Assembly (NCBI RefSeq): GCF_024919275.1
Contig: NZ_JANWGH010000003.1
Location: 99,677-163,676 of the forward strand
Direction of reading: 5' to 3'
Source of the DNA: Algoriphagus limi
GTDB taxonomy: Bacteria; Bacteroidota; Bacteroidia; Cytophagales; Cyclobacteriaceae
DNA length: 64,000 nt
Under the pieces are notes generated by a model that was not told where the DNA came from, did not search any database, and worked only from the letters and a program-made list of their open reading frames with translations. Below, piece after piece: positions 26,729 to 36,328 of this stretch (position 1 is the first letter of the stretch; each line of letters starts with the position of its first letter). The translations under genes and the position numbers were made by a program.

Positions 26729-27760
26729 CTATTTGATTGCTATTGCAGCACTTGAAGGACCGGCTAGAGGGAGAATATTGGTAGATTCAAATCCAACAGC
26801 ATTTGCCCACTTAGTGAAATCATTGAAAGTGTAGTCAAACCCACTACCTGTTTCAATCAGCATATTGATGCTCATCATCAAGCCAAATGCATTCTTTTTT
26901 CTCTCATTGTCTATGATTCCTTCAATAGCTACAAAAGACCCGCCTTTAGGCAAAGCCTCATAGGCTTTTCTCATCAGCATTAATTTGGTCTCCTCATCCC
27001 AATCATGGAGAATATTTCCCATAACTACAATGTCTGCTTTAGGTATAGGATCCTTGAAAAAATCTCCGTTTCCTGTGATGACCCTGTCTTGAAGATTAAA
27101 ATGCCTAATATTTTCCAAGGCTATTGGAGCTACCGGTGGTAAATCCCAAGAGATAAATTTCATATGTGGTTGGTGCTGGGCAACAATGAGGGAAAGTAAT
27201 GCTCCTGAACCACCTACGTCTACCAAGGTATTGTACTTCGAGAAATCAAATGTTTTTGCAAAAGCCATAAAGTTTCCCATCTGAACACCACTCATGGCCT
27301 GGATAAATTCCTTAAGTCTTTCTGGGTCGGCATAGATTGCTTCAAAAAGATCATTACCATTCTTGGCTTCGTTTTGTTGTTTTCCGGTAAGTAAAGCCTC
27401 TTCAAGATTTCCCCAGAATCCATAAAGTCGGTTATTGAGCATCTCCAGCATCCCACCTATGTAGGAGTCTTTATTTTTATCTAAGAAAATGTCACTTTCA
27501 AGTTGATTGGAATACCTGGCGGTCTCCATGATTCCTTCCCGATTTAAAAATCCAAAAGTGGTCAGGGTATCCAGATAATCATAAACATTTCTGTCAGTGC
27601 ATTTAAAACCATAATGGGCTTTAATTGCCATTCCTGACATGGACTTCTTTTCAGCGAGTAATGTGAAAAGTTGAAGTTTGGTAGCTGAGATTAGAATTTT
27701 TGATGCCCAAAATCCTGTTCCAATTTTCAGGATGTTTTCCGGAGTGGGTTGATTTTTCAT
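26729..27760 (-). CDS. SAM-dependent O-methyltransferase (Methyltransf_2 type)
   Basis: A 343-residue enzyme with a winged-helix dimerisation domain (about 15-100) and a Rossmann methyltransferase domain (about 110-343). It has the SAM-binding LVDVGGSGALLSLI, the acidic ISWDLPPV strand end, GNGDFFKDPIP, and the catalytic-loop ILHDWDEE typical of plant-like and polyketide O-methyltransferases. It would methylate a hydroxyl on a small aromatic or polyketide-like molecule; the acceptor is unknown and no biosynthetic partners are adjacent. Between its start and the next gene lie a truncated paralogue of the 66-residue gene and a terminator. Confidence 0.9.
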   Translation of the reverse strand: MKNQPTPENILKIGTGFWASKILISATKLQLFTLLAEKKSMSGMAIKAHYGFKCTDRNVYDYLDTLTTFGFLNREGIMETARYSNQLESDIFLDKNKDSYIGGMLEMLNNRLYGFWGNLEEALLTGKQQNEAKNGNDLFEAIYADPERLKEFIQAMSGVQMGNFMAFAKTFDFSKYNTLVDVGGSGALLSLIVAQHQPHMKFISWDLPPVAPIALENIRHFNLQDRVITGNGDFFKDPIPKADIVVMGNILHDWDEETKLMLMRKAYEALPKGGSFVAIEGIIDNERKKNAFGLMMSINMLIETGSGFDYTFNDFTKWANAVGFESTNILPLAGPSSAAIAIK

Positions 27761-27779
27761 GTGCTTTGGGTTTTTTGGG

Positions 27780-27875
27780 TTAAGAATTGATTGAAAAGAG
27801 AGACTTCAATGAAGTTCCCCTAGAACTATGTTCAGAGAATTGACTCTGTCGAGTTAAATTCCAGAATAGTCTCAT
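27780..27875 (-). pseudogene. Truncated copy of the small coiled-coil gene
   Basis: ATG at 27873-27875 starts a 31-codon frame whose first 23 residues closely match the N-terminus of the 66-residue protein at 25280-25480 (MRLFWNLTRQSQFSEHSS against MGLFWNLIQQSQISEHSS). Similarity stops after SRGTSL; a short unrelated tail and TAA follow, so the coiled coil and the EF-like loop are missing. It lies directly upstream of the methyltransferase gene (20-base gap). It may be a dead duplicate or a leader peptide. Confidence 0.65.
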
Positions 27876-27920
27876 GGTGATAAAATTGATTTATTTAAGA
27901 TTAAGCAATCTTCTAATTCA

Positions 27921-27964
27921 AAAAAATAGCCCTCATCTATAAAGTATATCCGAGAGCTATTTTC
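27921..27964 (-). terminator. Rho-independent terminator after the SnoaL-like lipoprotein gene
   Basis: On the minus strand, a stem (27964-27951 with 27933-27921, one mismatch) with an AT-rich loop of about 17 bases runs into a series of T residues. It lies 27 bases beyond the stop at 27991. Confidence 0.7.
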
Positions 27965-27990
27965 TTAGGGTAAAAAAAACTAATTAGAAA

Positions 27991-28512
27991 TTACTCATTC
28001 ATATCTGAATCTACTGTCTCCATTTGTGATTTTTCAAATTCCATGATCGCCAACAATATTTGGCTTGTATCCCAATAGCCATAATCTTTGACTATTTTCC
28101 CATTTTCAAACTGGAAAGTTTCATGAAAAGGAATTTCAAATGATTTTCCAGATGCAGTATGAGTAGCTTTCCAGGTCCCCCAACAGTTTACCCAGGTTTC
28201 TCCTTCATCAGTTTTGACCATTTCAATGGCATCATCGGTTACAGTCACTGATACATTAGAAAATGTATTCATATCTTCCTTTTGTTGAGTAATTAAATCA
28301 TTCAAGGAAATAGGATTGTCTTCGGTTGCATTATAAAATATTTGGGCATTTTCAGCATAATATTCTCTTTGGGCATCAAAATTACCTGCTGCCGTTTCAG
28401 CCAATAGCATTTTTATAGCATCGATTTCAGGGGATGATTGGGTATATCTCGATTCCTGTTGACAAGAAGTCATAAATAGCCCAATGGACAATAATAAAAT
28501 TAGATTTTTCAT
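27991..28512 (-). CDS. SnoaL-like (NTF2 fold) lipoprotein
   Basis: A 173-residue lipoprotein: signal and lipobox (LFMTSCQQ, Cys17), then a compact alpha+beta domain with the SnoaL/NTF2 pattern (early helix with AETAAGNFDAQREYYAENAQIF, later strands EIPFHETFQFENGKIVKDYGYWD). Members bind or convert small hydrophobic molecules, and many are non-catalytic. It has its own terminator and a 268-base AT-rich upstream spacer in which I recognise no other feature, so it is probably monocistronic. The giant kinase at 48248 also begins with a SnoaL-like domain. Confidence 0.8.
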   Translation of the reverse strand: MKNLILLLSIGLFMTSCQQESRYTQSSPEIDAIKMLLAETAAGNFDAQREYYAENAQIFYNATEDNPISLNDLITQQKEDMNTFSNVSVTVTDDAIEMVKTDEGETWVNCWGTWKATHTASGKSFEIPFHETFQFENGKIVKDYGYWDTSQILLAIMEFEKSQMETVDSDMNE

Positions 28513-28780
28513 AGTTGTTGGATTTGAGTTAAAAACAATTGCTATCTGAATTTAAGGAAAAAATAGCTGATAAACAGATTTTTATGTTTTTGTTTGTTTG
28601 AATTTGTTTTTAAAAGAATTGAAATATTTCTAGTTAAATTGATTGATCATTACAAAATGAAACTAAGCCAATTGCTTTATGCAGTAATCCATCTAGCTTT
28701 CAATAAGAAGTAGTTAAAATTTCATCGCTCAGAATTAGTTCTCAGTTATGTAAAAGCCCCTTTCTTACTTTCAAAGCAAA

Positions 28781-29926
28781 TTATTTCTCCTTCAAAGCCA
28801 CTAAGCAGGTTGCTAGATTATGAAGTTCGAGATCTCCTCCTCTTGCTTTTCCTATTTCTCCTTGACTCAACATTCCTGCTATAGGTCTGGACCATACACT
28901 ATATATCTCTTTGAATTCTCGATTAAATTCTGGCCCAAAGGATATTTGTCTTCCTGTGCAAGAAAATAATAGAATTGCATCAGGTCCGGGCATTTCTTCC
29001 TCTTTAAAATTACGGATAACACCTACTGTTTCATCGATCGTATCCAGATCGGGCAAGAGACAAAATTTAATTTTGGCGCCTTCCGGCATGAATCCGGTAA
29101 AAAGTAGTGACATATCTTGCATGTTGACTACACCCCCTCTCATAATAGGTTCACCTTTCTCGCGAAGGAGTTGAATCATCAATGAGTGATTTATCTCAGT
29201 TTGAATATCATATAAATTATCTGGAAGTTTCTGAATTCCTCCAAATCGCATAATGAGTTGAAGTGCAGGTTCCCCATCTATTTCGTAAACAATATTTTCC
29301 GAACTTTTAGTTATTGTTTTAGCAGTTCCTATGGAATTCCATCCATGAAATGAAACGCCTTTTAACTCTATTTTATCTGCATTAAAAACGATAATGATAA
29401 TAGCGTGATTACCTTTCTTGTTGTTAGTAAAAACAAATGATTCCTGGAGCAAAAGGTTATCCCCTGCGATGCCTCCATATACAGGGATATCACTATCCAA
29501 AACTTCCTTGAATCCATTCACTATCTTTTCAAGATTGTAATCTTTCCATGCTCCGCTTCCGGAAACAAGAATTGCCGGATTATTAAGAGTTTTCAATGCT
29601 TTCTGAGCTAGAGACTTGGTGGTTTCTTTTAAACCTTGATTACCCACCTCTTCAATCAATATTTTAAAATCCTCTAAATCTATATCCAACAAAAGAATGG
29701 AGATTGAATTCTTATCCAATTCCGAATTACAAATCTCTCCTCCCTCCGTAGTTGCTCCAAAAATTTGTATTCCTCTTGAATCCAATAGGTTGGTAAGTTT
29801 GTCAATATCTTGTTCTATAGAAAGGAATACAAAAGCCAAATTAGGTGAAAAACCATCTGACAAAGCTGTTATTAATTCAGTTTCTATAACACCAATTGAT
29901 TCCCCTTTAATTGTTTTCGCTTTCAT
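28781..29926 (-). CDS. FIST-domain sensory protein (block copy 1)
   Basis: A 381-residue soluble protein. FIST_N covers about residues 15-215 with the family turn IFGATTEGGEICNSE and SGSGAWKDYNLEK; FIST_C covers 225-370 with ILLFSCTGRQISFGP and GMLSQGEIGKARGG. It is the last gene of the co-directional block ending here, 9 bases after FIST copy 2. An inserted Gly-Gly before Glu in the turn sets it apart from its paralogues, and the FIST_C motif has FSC-T-GR where the others have A or V. No linked output domain is present. Confidence 0.9.
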   Translation of the reverse strand: MKAKTIKGESIGVIETELITALSDGFSPNLAFVFLSIEQDIDKLTNLLDSRGIQIFGATTEGGEICNSELDKNSISILLLDIDLEDFKILIEEVGNQGLKETTKSLAQKALKTLNNPAILVSGSGAWKDYNLEKIVNGFKEVLDSDIPVYGGIAGDNLLLQESFVFTNNKKGNHAIIIIVFNADKIELKGVSFHGWNSIGTAKTITKSSENIVYEIDGEPALQLIMRFGGIQKLPDNLYDIQTEINHSLMIQLLREKGEPIMRGGVVNMQDMSLLFTGFMPEGAKIKFCLLPDLDTIDETVGVIRNFKEEEMPGPDAILLFSCTGRQISFGPEFNREFKEIYSVWSRPIAGMLSQGEIGKARGGDLELHNLATCLVALKEK

Positions 29927-29935
29927 TTTTCAATT

Positions 29936-31078
29936 CTAAATTTCCTTAAATGCCACGCAAATACTGGTGAGGTTATGTACCTCGAGTTCCCCTCCTGAAG
30001 CTTTCCCAAATTCCCCCTGGCAGAAAAATCCAGCCATGGGTGCATTCCAAATTTTTTGGATTCCTCTGACCTCCCTTTTTATTTCTGGTCCAAAAGCAGT
30101 AAGTCTTCCTGCACAGGCAAATAACAATACTGCATCTGCTTCCGTCATCTTGTTTTTCTTTAGGTCTTGAACCGCTCTAATTGAATCATCAAGAATATTC
30201 AAATCGGGCAAAAGGCAAAATTTAATTTTTGATCCTTCTGGCATTGAACCAATAAAATAAAAGTACCCTTCCTCTCTATTGATTATAGCCACTCGCATAA
30301 TCGGATCCCCTTTATCCCTTTGCAATTGGATTTGAAGGGATTGATTCAATTCTACCATTAAGTCAGTAGTATTTTCAGGAGGGTTGGTGATCCCAGCATA
30401 CCTTAATAACAGTTCCAATGGAGGCTCACCATCTATGCCATATACCTTATTTTCAATGCTCTTGGTTATTGTTTTAGGGGTTCCAATCGCCTTCCATTCA
30501 CAAGTCGCAATACCATTAATTTCAACCTTACTATTGTCAATAGCGATAACCATTGCAGCTCGGGGACTATCTTTTTTGTTTGTGAATATATAGGTATCTG
30601 ATAGACTGAAACCATCTCCAGCCATACCACCAAAAACAATAGCGTCTTTTCCAAAAACACTTTTAAAGCCATCCGTAAATTTTTCAATATAAGGATCTTT
30701 CCAAATCCCACTACCTGTGAATATGAAAGCTGGTTTTTCATAGAGCCCCAGTGATTTTTCTGAAACTGATTTGGCAACCTCAGAATATCCACCTTGTCCA
30801 ACTTCCTCAAAAATAATCCTGAAGTAATCAGGATTTAAATCCATCAGCATGATTGAGATTGAATTCGTATCTATCTCTGTATCAATGATCTCTCCATCTG
30901 TGGTCGCTCCAAATATTTGAACTCCTTCTTTGTCCAAGAGATCGCAGATTGCTTCCCTATCAATCTGAATGGATAGAAATACTAAAGCAAGTGTGGGCTT
31001 GAAACCGTCCGACATTGCTCCATTCAAAGCTATTCTTATGTCTTCGGTTAAACGCCCTGATATTGTTTTTGCTTTCAT
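29936..31078 (-). CDS. FIST-domain sensory protein (block copy 2)
   Basis: A 380-residue FIST_N/FIST_C protein, closest in the window to copy 1 next door. Markers are IFGATTDGEIIDTE, FTGSGIWKDPYIEKF, YGIDGEPPLELLLRY, LLFACAGRLTAFGP and GFFCQGEFGKASGGELEVHN. Cys residues occur in both the FACAGR and FFCQGE segments. It sits 3 bases after the TPR kinase gene and 9 before FIST copy 1. The order kinase-FIST-FIST suggests that these two feed the TPR kinase or its propeller neighbour (inference). Confidence 0.9.
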   Translation of the reverse strand: MKAKTISGRLTEDIRIALNGAMSDGFKPTLALVFLSIQIDREAICDLLDKEGVQIFGATTDGEIIDTEIDTNSISIMLMDLNPDYFRIIFEEVGQGGYSEVAKSVSEKSLGLYEKPAFIFTGSGIWKDPYIEKFTDGFKSVFGKDAIVFGGMAGDGFSLSDTYIFTNKKDSPRAAMVIAIDNSKVEINGIATCEWKAIGTPKTITKSIENKVYGIDGEPPLELLLRYAGITNPPENTTDLMVELNQSLQIQLQRDKGDPIMRVAIINREEGYFYFIGSMPEGSKIKFCLLPDLNILDDSIRAVQDLKKNKMTEADAVLLFACAGRLTAFGPEIKREVRGIQKIWNAPMAGFFCQGEFGKASGGELEVHNLTSICVAFKEI

Positions 31079-31081
31079 TTT

Positions 31082-33034
31082 TTAATTGGTTGGAAATGGG
31101 ATTTCAAGGGTAAAAACGGTTCCCCTACCTTCTTTACTTTCAATTTTTATCTCCCCTCCATGAGCCTTCACAATATCATAGCTTAAACTCAGCCCTAGAC
31201 CAGTTCCAGAACCGGTCGGCTTAGTGGTGAAGAAAGGTTGGAAGATTTTTTCTTTGATAGATTCAGGAATTCCTTTGCCGTTATCCTTTACAGAGATTTC
31301 AATACCTCTTTCAGTCTTATTGGTGTTGACGATTACTTCGGGTTTGTATCCTTCTATTCCTGACTTGGCTTTCTCATCAACCACATAGAATGCGTTGTTG
31401 ATCAGGTTTAACAACACCCTTCCAATATCCTGAGCTACTATGTTTACTTTTGGAAGATTAGGTTCAAAATCGGTCTTGAAATCCGCCTGAAAGCTTTTAT
31501 CCTTTGCGCGAAGTCCATGATAGCTTAACCGAAGGTATTCATCAGCCAATTCATTCAGATCGGTAAGAGTCCTCTCTCCGGAATTGGTTCGACTATGCTC
31601 GAGCATGCTTTTTACAATGGCACCAGCTCGCTTTCCATGATGATTTATTTTTTCCTCATTGTTCTCGATATCGGTGGCTATGAGTTTTACCTCTTCCAGA
31701 TCACCATTTTCGATCTCCTCTATTAGATCCGCTATCAATTCTTTGTTAAGCTCTGAGAAGTTATTGACAAAGTTGAGCGGATTCTGTATTTCGTGAGCAA
31801 TACCCGCAGTTAGCTCTCCGAGAGAGGCCATCTTTTCAGATTGAATCAGCTGGGCTTGGGTAGATTTCAATTGGTTGTAAGCTCCTTCGATTTGGAGTTT
31901 TGATTTATGCTTTGCTCGATTATTTCTATAGAGAAAAAATGCAATGATCAGTAGGGTGAAAGTACTTCCGATCAAAATAGTGGTTCTCAATCTTGATTGA
32001 TAGGCTTCATTAGCCCTTTCCAATTCTGCCTGACGCTGGAGCTCATCAAAATTTGCCAAATCAGCAAAGCCTGTCATTTTGCTCATGTATTCCAGACTGT
32101 CTTGGTAATTTAAAGCCATTTTATAGTATGTTATGGCTTTGGAGGGATCCCTGTTTTCATAAAAATCTGAAAAAAACAGAGAGCTTTCAGATACATCCTC
32201 ATACAGTCCGTTTGTCAGGCCACGAATTAAGGATTCTTCTGCATAGTATAAAGCTGAGTCTGGCTGCTCTTTTTGGGTATATATTGAAGCAATCTTTCGA
32301 AGAATTGATGGGCTTTTCCTTACTTCAGATCTTACCGCATAGGATAGTTTATAATAAAAAAGAGCTGAATCAAGGTTTTGAAATCTATTATGGATATTTC
32401 CCATCCTATCGTAAGCAACGTCCATTGGAACAGGTGCTTGGATGGACTCAGCGAGAGCAATCCCTTGATAACCATAGTAAAATGCTGAATCAATATCCCC
32501 AATTTCACTATTAACGACTCCTAATTCTGCATAGATAGTAGCAAGTGCCCCCGGTTTATTTGTTCTAAAAAATTCATCTTTGGCCTTTAGAAAGTATTCC
32601 CGTGCTTCTACAAATTTTTGATTTTGTCTTGTGATTGACCCCAGCATTCTGTAATACTCCCCTTTCCGCTCTGGATCATATTCTTCAACTTCTCGAAGTC
32701 CATCTAATGCTATGCGATAGGCTGTTATAGAATTTCCTAAGGTCTCGTGGGATAATGCCAAAGACCCCAGAGCCCTTAATTCCATCCTCTTATTTCCGAT
32801 TTTTTTTGCCAACTCAAAGCCTTTGGTGGCATAATAAATCCCCGAATCCGGCCGACTGAATTTATAATAGTTCGCCAAATTGCTTAGATAAAATGCTCTA
32901 GAAGAATCAGAAACACTCTCTTTAAGACCCCTATGATATTCCAAATAGTTATTATTGAAATCGGCCTCATTATCCTGACTCATTCCATATAAAGAGAGTA
33001 CTAAAAGGAGAGCAAGGAGTACTGTTTTTTTCAT
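31082..33034 (-). CDS. TPR-containing sensor histidine kinase
   Basis: A 650-residue kinase with a signal sequence ([20 protein letters not shown]), about seven tetratricopeptide-like helical pairs in a periplasmic domain (25-325, with repeated 'DSALYYA' or 'DSAFYYG' segments), one membrane helix ([18 protein letters not shown], about 345-365), a coiled coil and a class-A core: His414 in [13 protein letters not shown] box [13 protein letters not shown]1 DNGKGIP. TPR periplasmic sensors usually read protein or peptide partners. Its ATG overlaps the stop of the propeller kinase upstream by 4 bases. Part of its core is the source-like match for the kinase relic at 26518. Confidence 0.92.
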   Translation of the reverse strand: MKKTVLLALLLVLSLYGMSQDNEADFNNNYLEYHRGLKESVSDSSRAFYLSNLANYYKFSRPDSGIYYATKGFELAKKIGNKRMELRALGSLALSHETLGNSITAYRIALDGLREVEEYDPERKGEYYRMLGSITRQNQKFVEAREYFLKAKDEFFRTNKPGALATIYAELGVVNSEIGDIDSAFYYGYQGIALAESIQAPVPMDVAYDRMGNIHNRFQNLDSALFYYKLSYAVRSEVRKSPSILRKIASIYTQKEQPDSALYYAEESLIRGLTNGLYEDVSESSLFFSDFYENRDPSKAITYYKMALNYQDSLEYMSKMTGFADLANFDELQRQAELERANEAYQSRLRTTILIGSTFTLLIIAFFLYRNNRAKHKSKLQIEGAYNQLKSTQAQLIQSEKMASLGELTAGIAHEIQNPLNFVNNFSELNKELIADLIEEIENGDLEEVKLIATDIENNEEKINHHGKRAGAIVKSMLEHSRTNSGERTLTDLNELADEYLRLSYHGLRAKDKSFQADFKTDFEPNLPKVNIVAQDIGRVLLNLINNAFYVVDEKAKSGIEGYKPEVIVNTNKTERGIEISVKDNGKGIPESIKEKIFQPFFTTKPTGSGTGLGLSLSYDIVKAHGGEIKIESKEGRGTVFTLEIPFPTN

Positions 33035-36000
33035 GCTGCCGGTATTTTTAATGTGAACACAGTGCCACTGCCCTCTTTGCTACTTACTTTCAACTCCCCT
33101 CCATGCGCCTTTACAATATCATAGCTTAAGCTCAATCCTAAGCCTGTGCCTGAACCGGTAGGTTTGGTAGTGAAGAAAGGTTGGAAGATTTTTTCCTTTA
33201 TAGAGTCGGGGATTCCGTTTCCGTTATCCTTGACTGATATTTCTATACCGCTTTCAGTCTTTTTGGTACTGACGATTACTTCGGGTTTGTAACCTTCAAT
33301 TCCTGACTTGGCTTTTTCATTTACGGCATAGAATGCGTTGTTGATTAGGTTCAACAAGACCCTTCCGATATCCTGCCTGACTACTTGAACTTTTGGAAGA
33401 TCAGGATCCAATTCTGCTTTGAAATCGGCCGAGAAAGATTTGTCCTTGGCTCTGAGTCCGTGATAGGAAAGTTTAAGGTACTCTTCCGCCAGTACATTAA
33501 GATTGGTCGCATGTTTTTCTCCGGAGCTAGATCGGCTATGCTGAAGCATTCCTTTAACAATGGAATCTGCCCGTTTACCATGCTGAACAATCTTAGCTTC
33601 GTTTTCTTGGATATTGGCAACTAACTCCTTTACCTGATCAAGATTTCCCTTTTCAATTTCCTCACGCAACTCCTCAATTAATTCCTGATTGAGTTCCGAA
33701 AAATTCTTTACAAAATTTAGTGGGTTCTGTATTTCATGGGCGATTCCAGCTGTAAGCTCACCAAGAGAAGCCATTTTTTCAGATTGAATAAGCTGGGCTT
33801 GAGTTGCCTTCAATCCTTCGTAAGCTTTTTCTATTTCCCGAGCTTGAGCTAGTTCTTTTTCCCTGTTCTTTTCTTTTTCCCGTGCCAAAATTCTTCCTGT
33901 TTGGAATTTCACCAAACCATACACGATTAGTCCAAATAAGATGAAATAAAGAACAAACGCCCACCAGGTGGCATACCATGGAGGAAGGATTTCGAAAGAA
34001 TAGGCAATTTCTTCAGATTCTAAATTAAAAGCATTTCTAGCTTTCACCCTGAATGTATAGCTACCATAGGGAAGATTGCTGAATTCCCTTGAGGTTCTGC
34101 TATCCCAATCTGACCATTCTTCATCAAGCCCATCCAAGTATGTCTTATACTGAATTTGATTTTCCTTGATAAAAAAGGGAGCGATATAATTGAATAGTAT
34201 ATTATTTCCCTTGTAGACCAAACTTGGAACTTGATCTCCAAAGTATTTGGGAAGAACCAGATTCCCTTCGGATGATTCTACTCTATTAAAATACAAAGGA
34301 AGGGGATGGTCTGTCTTATACTCTTTGGTGGCATCTACCCTTAGAAGTCCTTCGTCTGTTGCAAACCAAAAAGTGCCATCTTCCTCTGTATAAGTACCAC
34401 CTGTAATGTTTGCTGTAATTAGGTTTAATGGATATTCTCTTATAACATAGCTACCATCTTCTTGTGGTATGGCTAAACGGTTTTCACCTCCAAACGAGAG
34501 AAAAACATTTCCCATGGTGCCGAGTCCTATCCCATAGGTATCAAGATTTAGATCTGCTTTTTTATCTGAAAAGCTAAAGACTTCATCTCTTTTGAATGAA
34601 TCACTTTCTTTATCAAAGAAAAAGTAACCCTCTACTCCTGAGGTATAAATCTTTCCATCGATTGCTGTAACGACACCTGAGACCCCTTCTACAGAGGTTT
34701 CGTCAGAAAATGTGGTAGTAACAGCATCTTCTATTTTCAAATTACCCGATGCGGTTTTTGGAATTTGTACTCTGTAAAGGTAGCCGGCCTGAGTTCCAGC
34801 CCAGATTTCGCCATCAGCATCTTCCTGAATGGAATATATTGATCTTCCTACATCAGTTATCGGACCTATTGATTCGTATTGGTAATCACCATTAGCCTTT
34901 GGTTCTCTTTTGAAAACATGCAAACCAAAGGTCCCTCCCGTGAAAATGTATCCTGGATGTTGTTTAGATATCTGCAAGGTTACCGTTTGAAAAGGCTGTG
35001 TTTCCGGGATCAAACGTGCACTATTACCCCGAATTTCATATAGCCCTGGTCCTGTAGAAACCAATTGATTTCCATCTTCAGCCATGGCGAAAACTTGCGT
35101 ATTGGGAAGGTTTTGTACTTTTTTTATCTCCCCATCTTCACTATCAATGTATAAAATTGAGGTAGAGCCTCCCATATACAAATCATCTCCATAGGCATTT
35201 AAAGAAAGGATATTTCCTACCTCATATTCATCAGAATTGAACTGTGTTAAAGGGGAAAAGAGCTCAATTTTACAAAGCCCTGCATTAGTGCCGACCCAAA
35301 GGTTTTGGGTGTTGTCTAGATGAAAAGCATATACACTTTGATCAGGAATAGAATTCTTGGTTGTGAATTGGTTCAGAGCTTTTCCTTCCTGATCCAAAAT
35401 GAAAAACCCATGACCAAGCACAGATAAAGCATAGGTATTGTTGGGTAAAGCTAGGCCTCTGTATAAGCTTCTCTCTTGAAGCAAGTAATCAATTTCAGTT
35501 TTGAATGGTAAAAAGCTTTGTCCATTATATTGGTAGAGCCCGCCCGCAAAAGCACCAACTAGAAATTCCCCAGAATTTTTATACGGTAAAAGGACCTGAA
35601 CCCTATCGTTGTTAAATATTTCACTTCCTTCAATAAATTCTAAGGTTCCATTATTATTCCTAAATAGACCCATCTCAGCTTGATGAGCTAAGTAGTTATC
35701 CTCAAATTCCCAACCATACATAAATGCAGTATCGGGTTTCCAGATTTTGATTTTTTTGTTGGGATCGGGCTCATTTGGTGAATAGATAAAAATAGCTTCT
35801 CTCGCTTGAAAATAAATTTCACCTTGAGCCTCTACTATGGTCCAGATGTCGTTGAAAGCAATTTCCTCTGGGATTAGATGCGCGATAGAAACTTCTTTGG
35901 TTGCACCAGTAGAATCTGTTTCAACCACTCCAAAATCACTGATTGATCCGTAATAATACGTCCCATCCGAAGCCAAATAAGTTGAGCGAACATTTGTTAA

Positions 36001-36279
36001 AAAGTCTTGGACGGGAGAAGGTAATAATTCCCAGTTTACCCCATCAAATTTTTGAAGACCAGTGGAAGTACCCGTATAGATGTAGCCCTCATTATCCTGG
36101 CCCACATTCCATACTTGTTGACCTGCGGGAGTATTATCGCCAATGATGTAATTGGTATACTTGGGAACTCCCTTGGAGCCATTAATCTGTCCAATGGAAT
36201 TTTGGCTAAGGCCAAATTGCATTGCCGCGAACAATAGGCTGATTACGGCTATTCTGAAAGTTGAAAAAAATCTCTTCAT
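33031..36279 (-). CDS. Propeller / Y_Y_Y sensor histidine kinase
   Basis: A 1082-residue kinase with an N-terminal signal (ending about residue 30, GLSQNSIGQ), a periplasmic propeller with weaker blades than its neighbours ([45 protein letters not shown]), a Y_Y_Y domain ([14 protein letters not shown], about 700-760), a membrane helix after [13 protein letters not shown], a coiled coil and the catalytic core with His848. It has no lipobox, unlike the two propeller kinases that precede it. The stretch coding its ATP-binding region (33203-33320) is almost base-identical to part of the gene at 36329. It lies 49 bases after that gene, the largest gap in the block. Confidence 0.92.
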   Translation of the reverse strand: MKRFFSTFRIAVISLLFAAMQFGLSQNSIGQINGSKGVPKYTNYIIGDNTPAGQQVWNVGQDNEGYIYTGTSTGLQKFDGVNWELLPSPVQDFLTNVRSTYLASDGTYYYGSISDFGVVETDSTGATKEVSIAHLIPEEIAFNDIWTIVEAQGEIYFQAREAIFIYSPNEPDPNKKIKIWKPDTAFMYGWEFEDNYLAHQAEMGLFRNNNGTLEFIEGSEIFNNDRVQVLLPYKNSGEFLVGAFAGGLYQYNGQSFLPFKTEIDYLLQERSLYRGLALPNNTYALSVLGHGFFILDQEGKALNQFTTKNSIPDQSVYAFHLDNTQNLWVGTNAGLCKIELFSPLTQFNSDEYEVGNILSLNAYGDDLYMGGSTSILYIDSEDGEIKKVQNLPNTQVFAMAEDGNQLVSTGPGLYEIRGNSARLIPETQPFQTVTLQISKQHPGYIFTGGTFGLHVFKREPKANGDYQYESIGPITDVGRSIYSIQEDADGEIWAGTQAGYLYRVQIPKTASGNLKIEDAVTTTFSDETSVEGVSGVVTAIDGKIYTSGVEGYFFFDKESDSFKRDEVFSFSDKKADLNLDTYGIGLGTMGNVFLSFGGENRLAIPQEDGSYVIREYPLNLITANITGGTYTEEDGTFWFATDEGLLRVDATKEYKTDHPLPLYFNRVESSEGNLVLPKYFGDQVPSLVYKGNNILFNYIAPFFIKENQIQYKTYLDGLDEEWSDWDSRTSREFSNLPYGSYTFRVKARNAFNLESEEIAYSFEILPPWYATWWAFVLYFILFGLIVYGLVKFQTGRILAREKEKNREKELAQAREIEKAYEGLKATQAQLIQSEKMASLGELTAGIAHEIQNPLNFVKNFSELNQELIEELREEIEKGNLDQVKELVANIQENEAKIVQHGKRADSIVKGMLQHSRSSSGEKHATNLNVLAEEYLKLSYHGLRAKDKSFSADFKAELDPDLPKVQVVRQDIGRVLLNLINNAFYAVNEKAKSGIEGYKPEVIVSTKKTESGIEISVKDNGNGIPDSIKEKIFQPFFTTKPTGSGTGLGLSLSYDIVKAHGGELKVSSKEGSGTVFTLKIPAA

Positions 36280-36328
36280 AATCTTCTATTTAGTAGTGGG
36301 AAATTTCCTTTTCATAATTTACTTAAAA

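Noticed and set aside
28513..28780. A small gene in the spacer before the SnoaL-like lipoprotein gene
   Set aside because: Only an 18-codon plus-strand frame was found, with no distinctive features.
32053..32514. 153-codon plus-strand frame inside the TPR kinase gene
   Set aside because: Antisense to a conserved TPR region, with composition typical of a mirrored frame.
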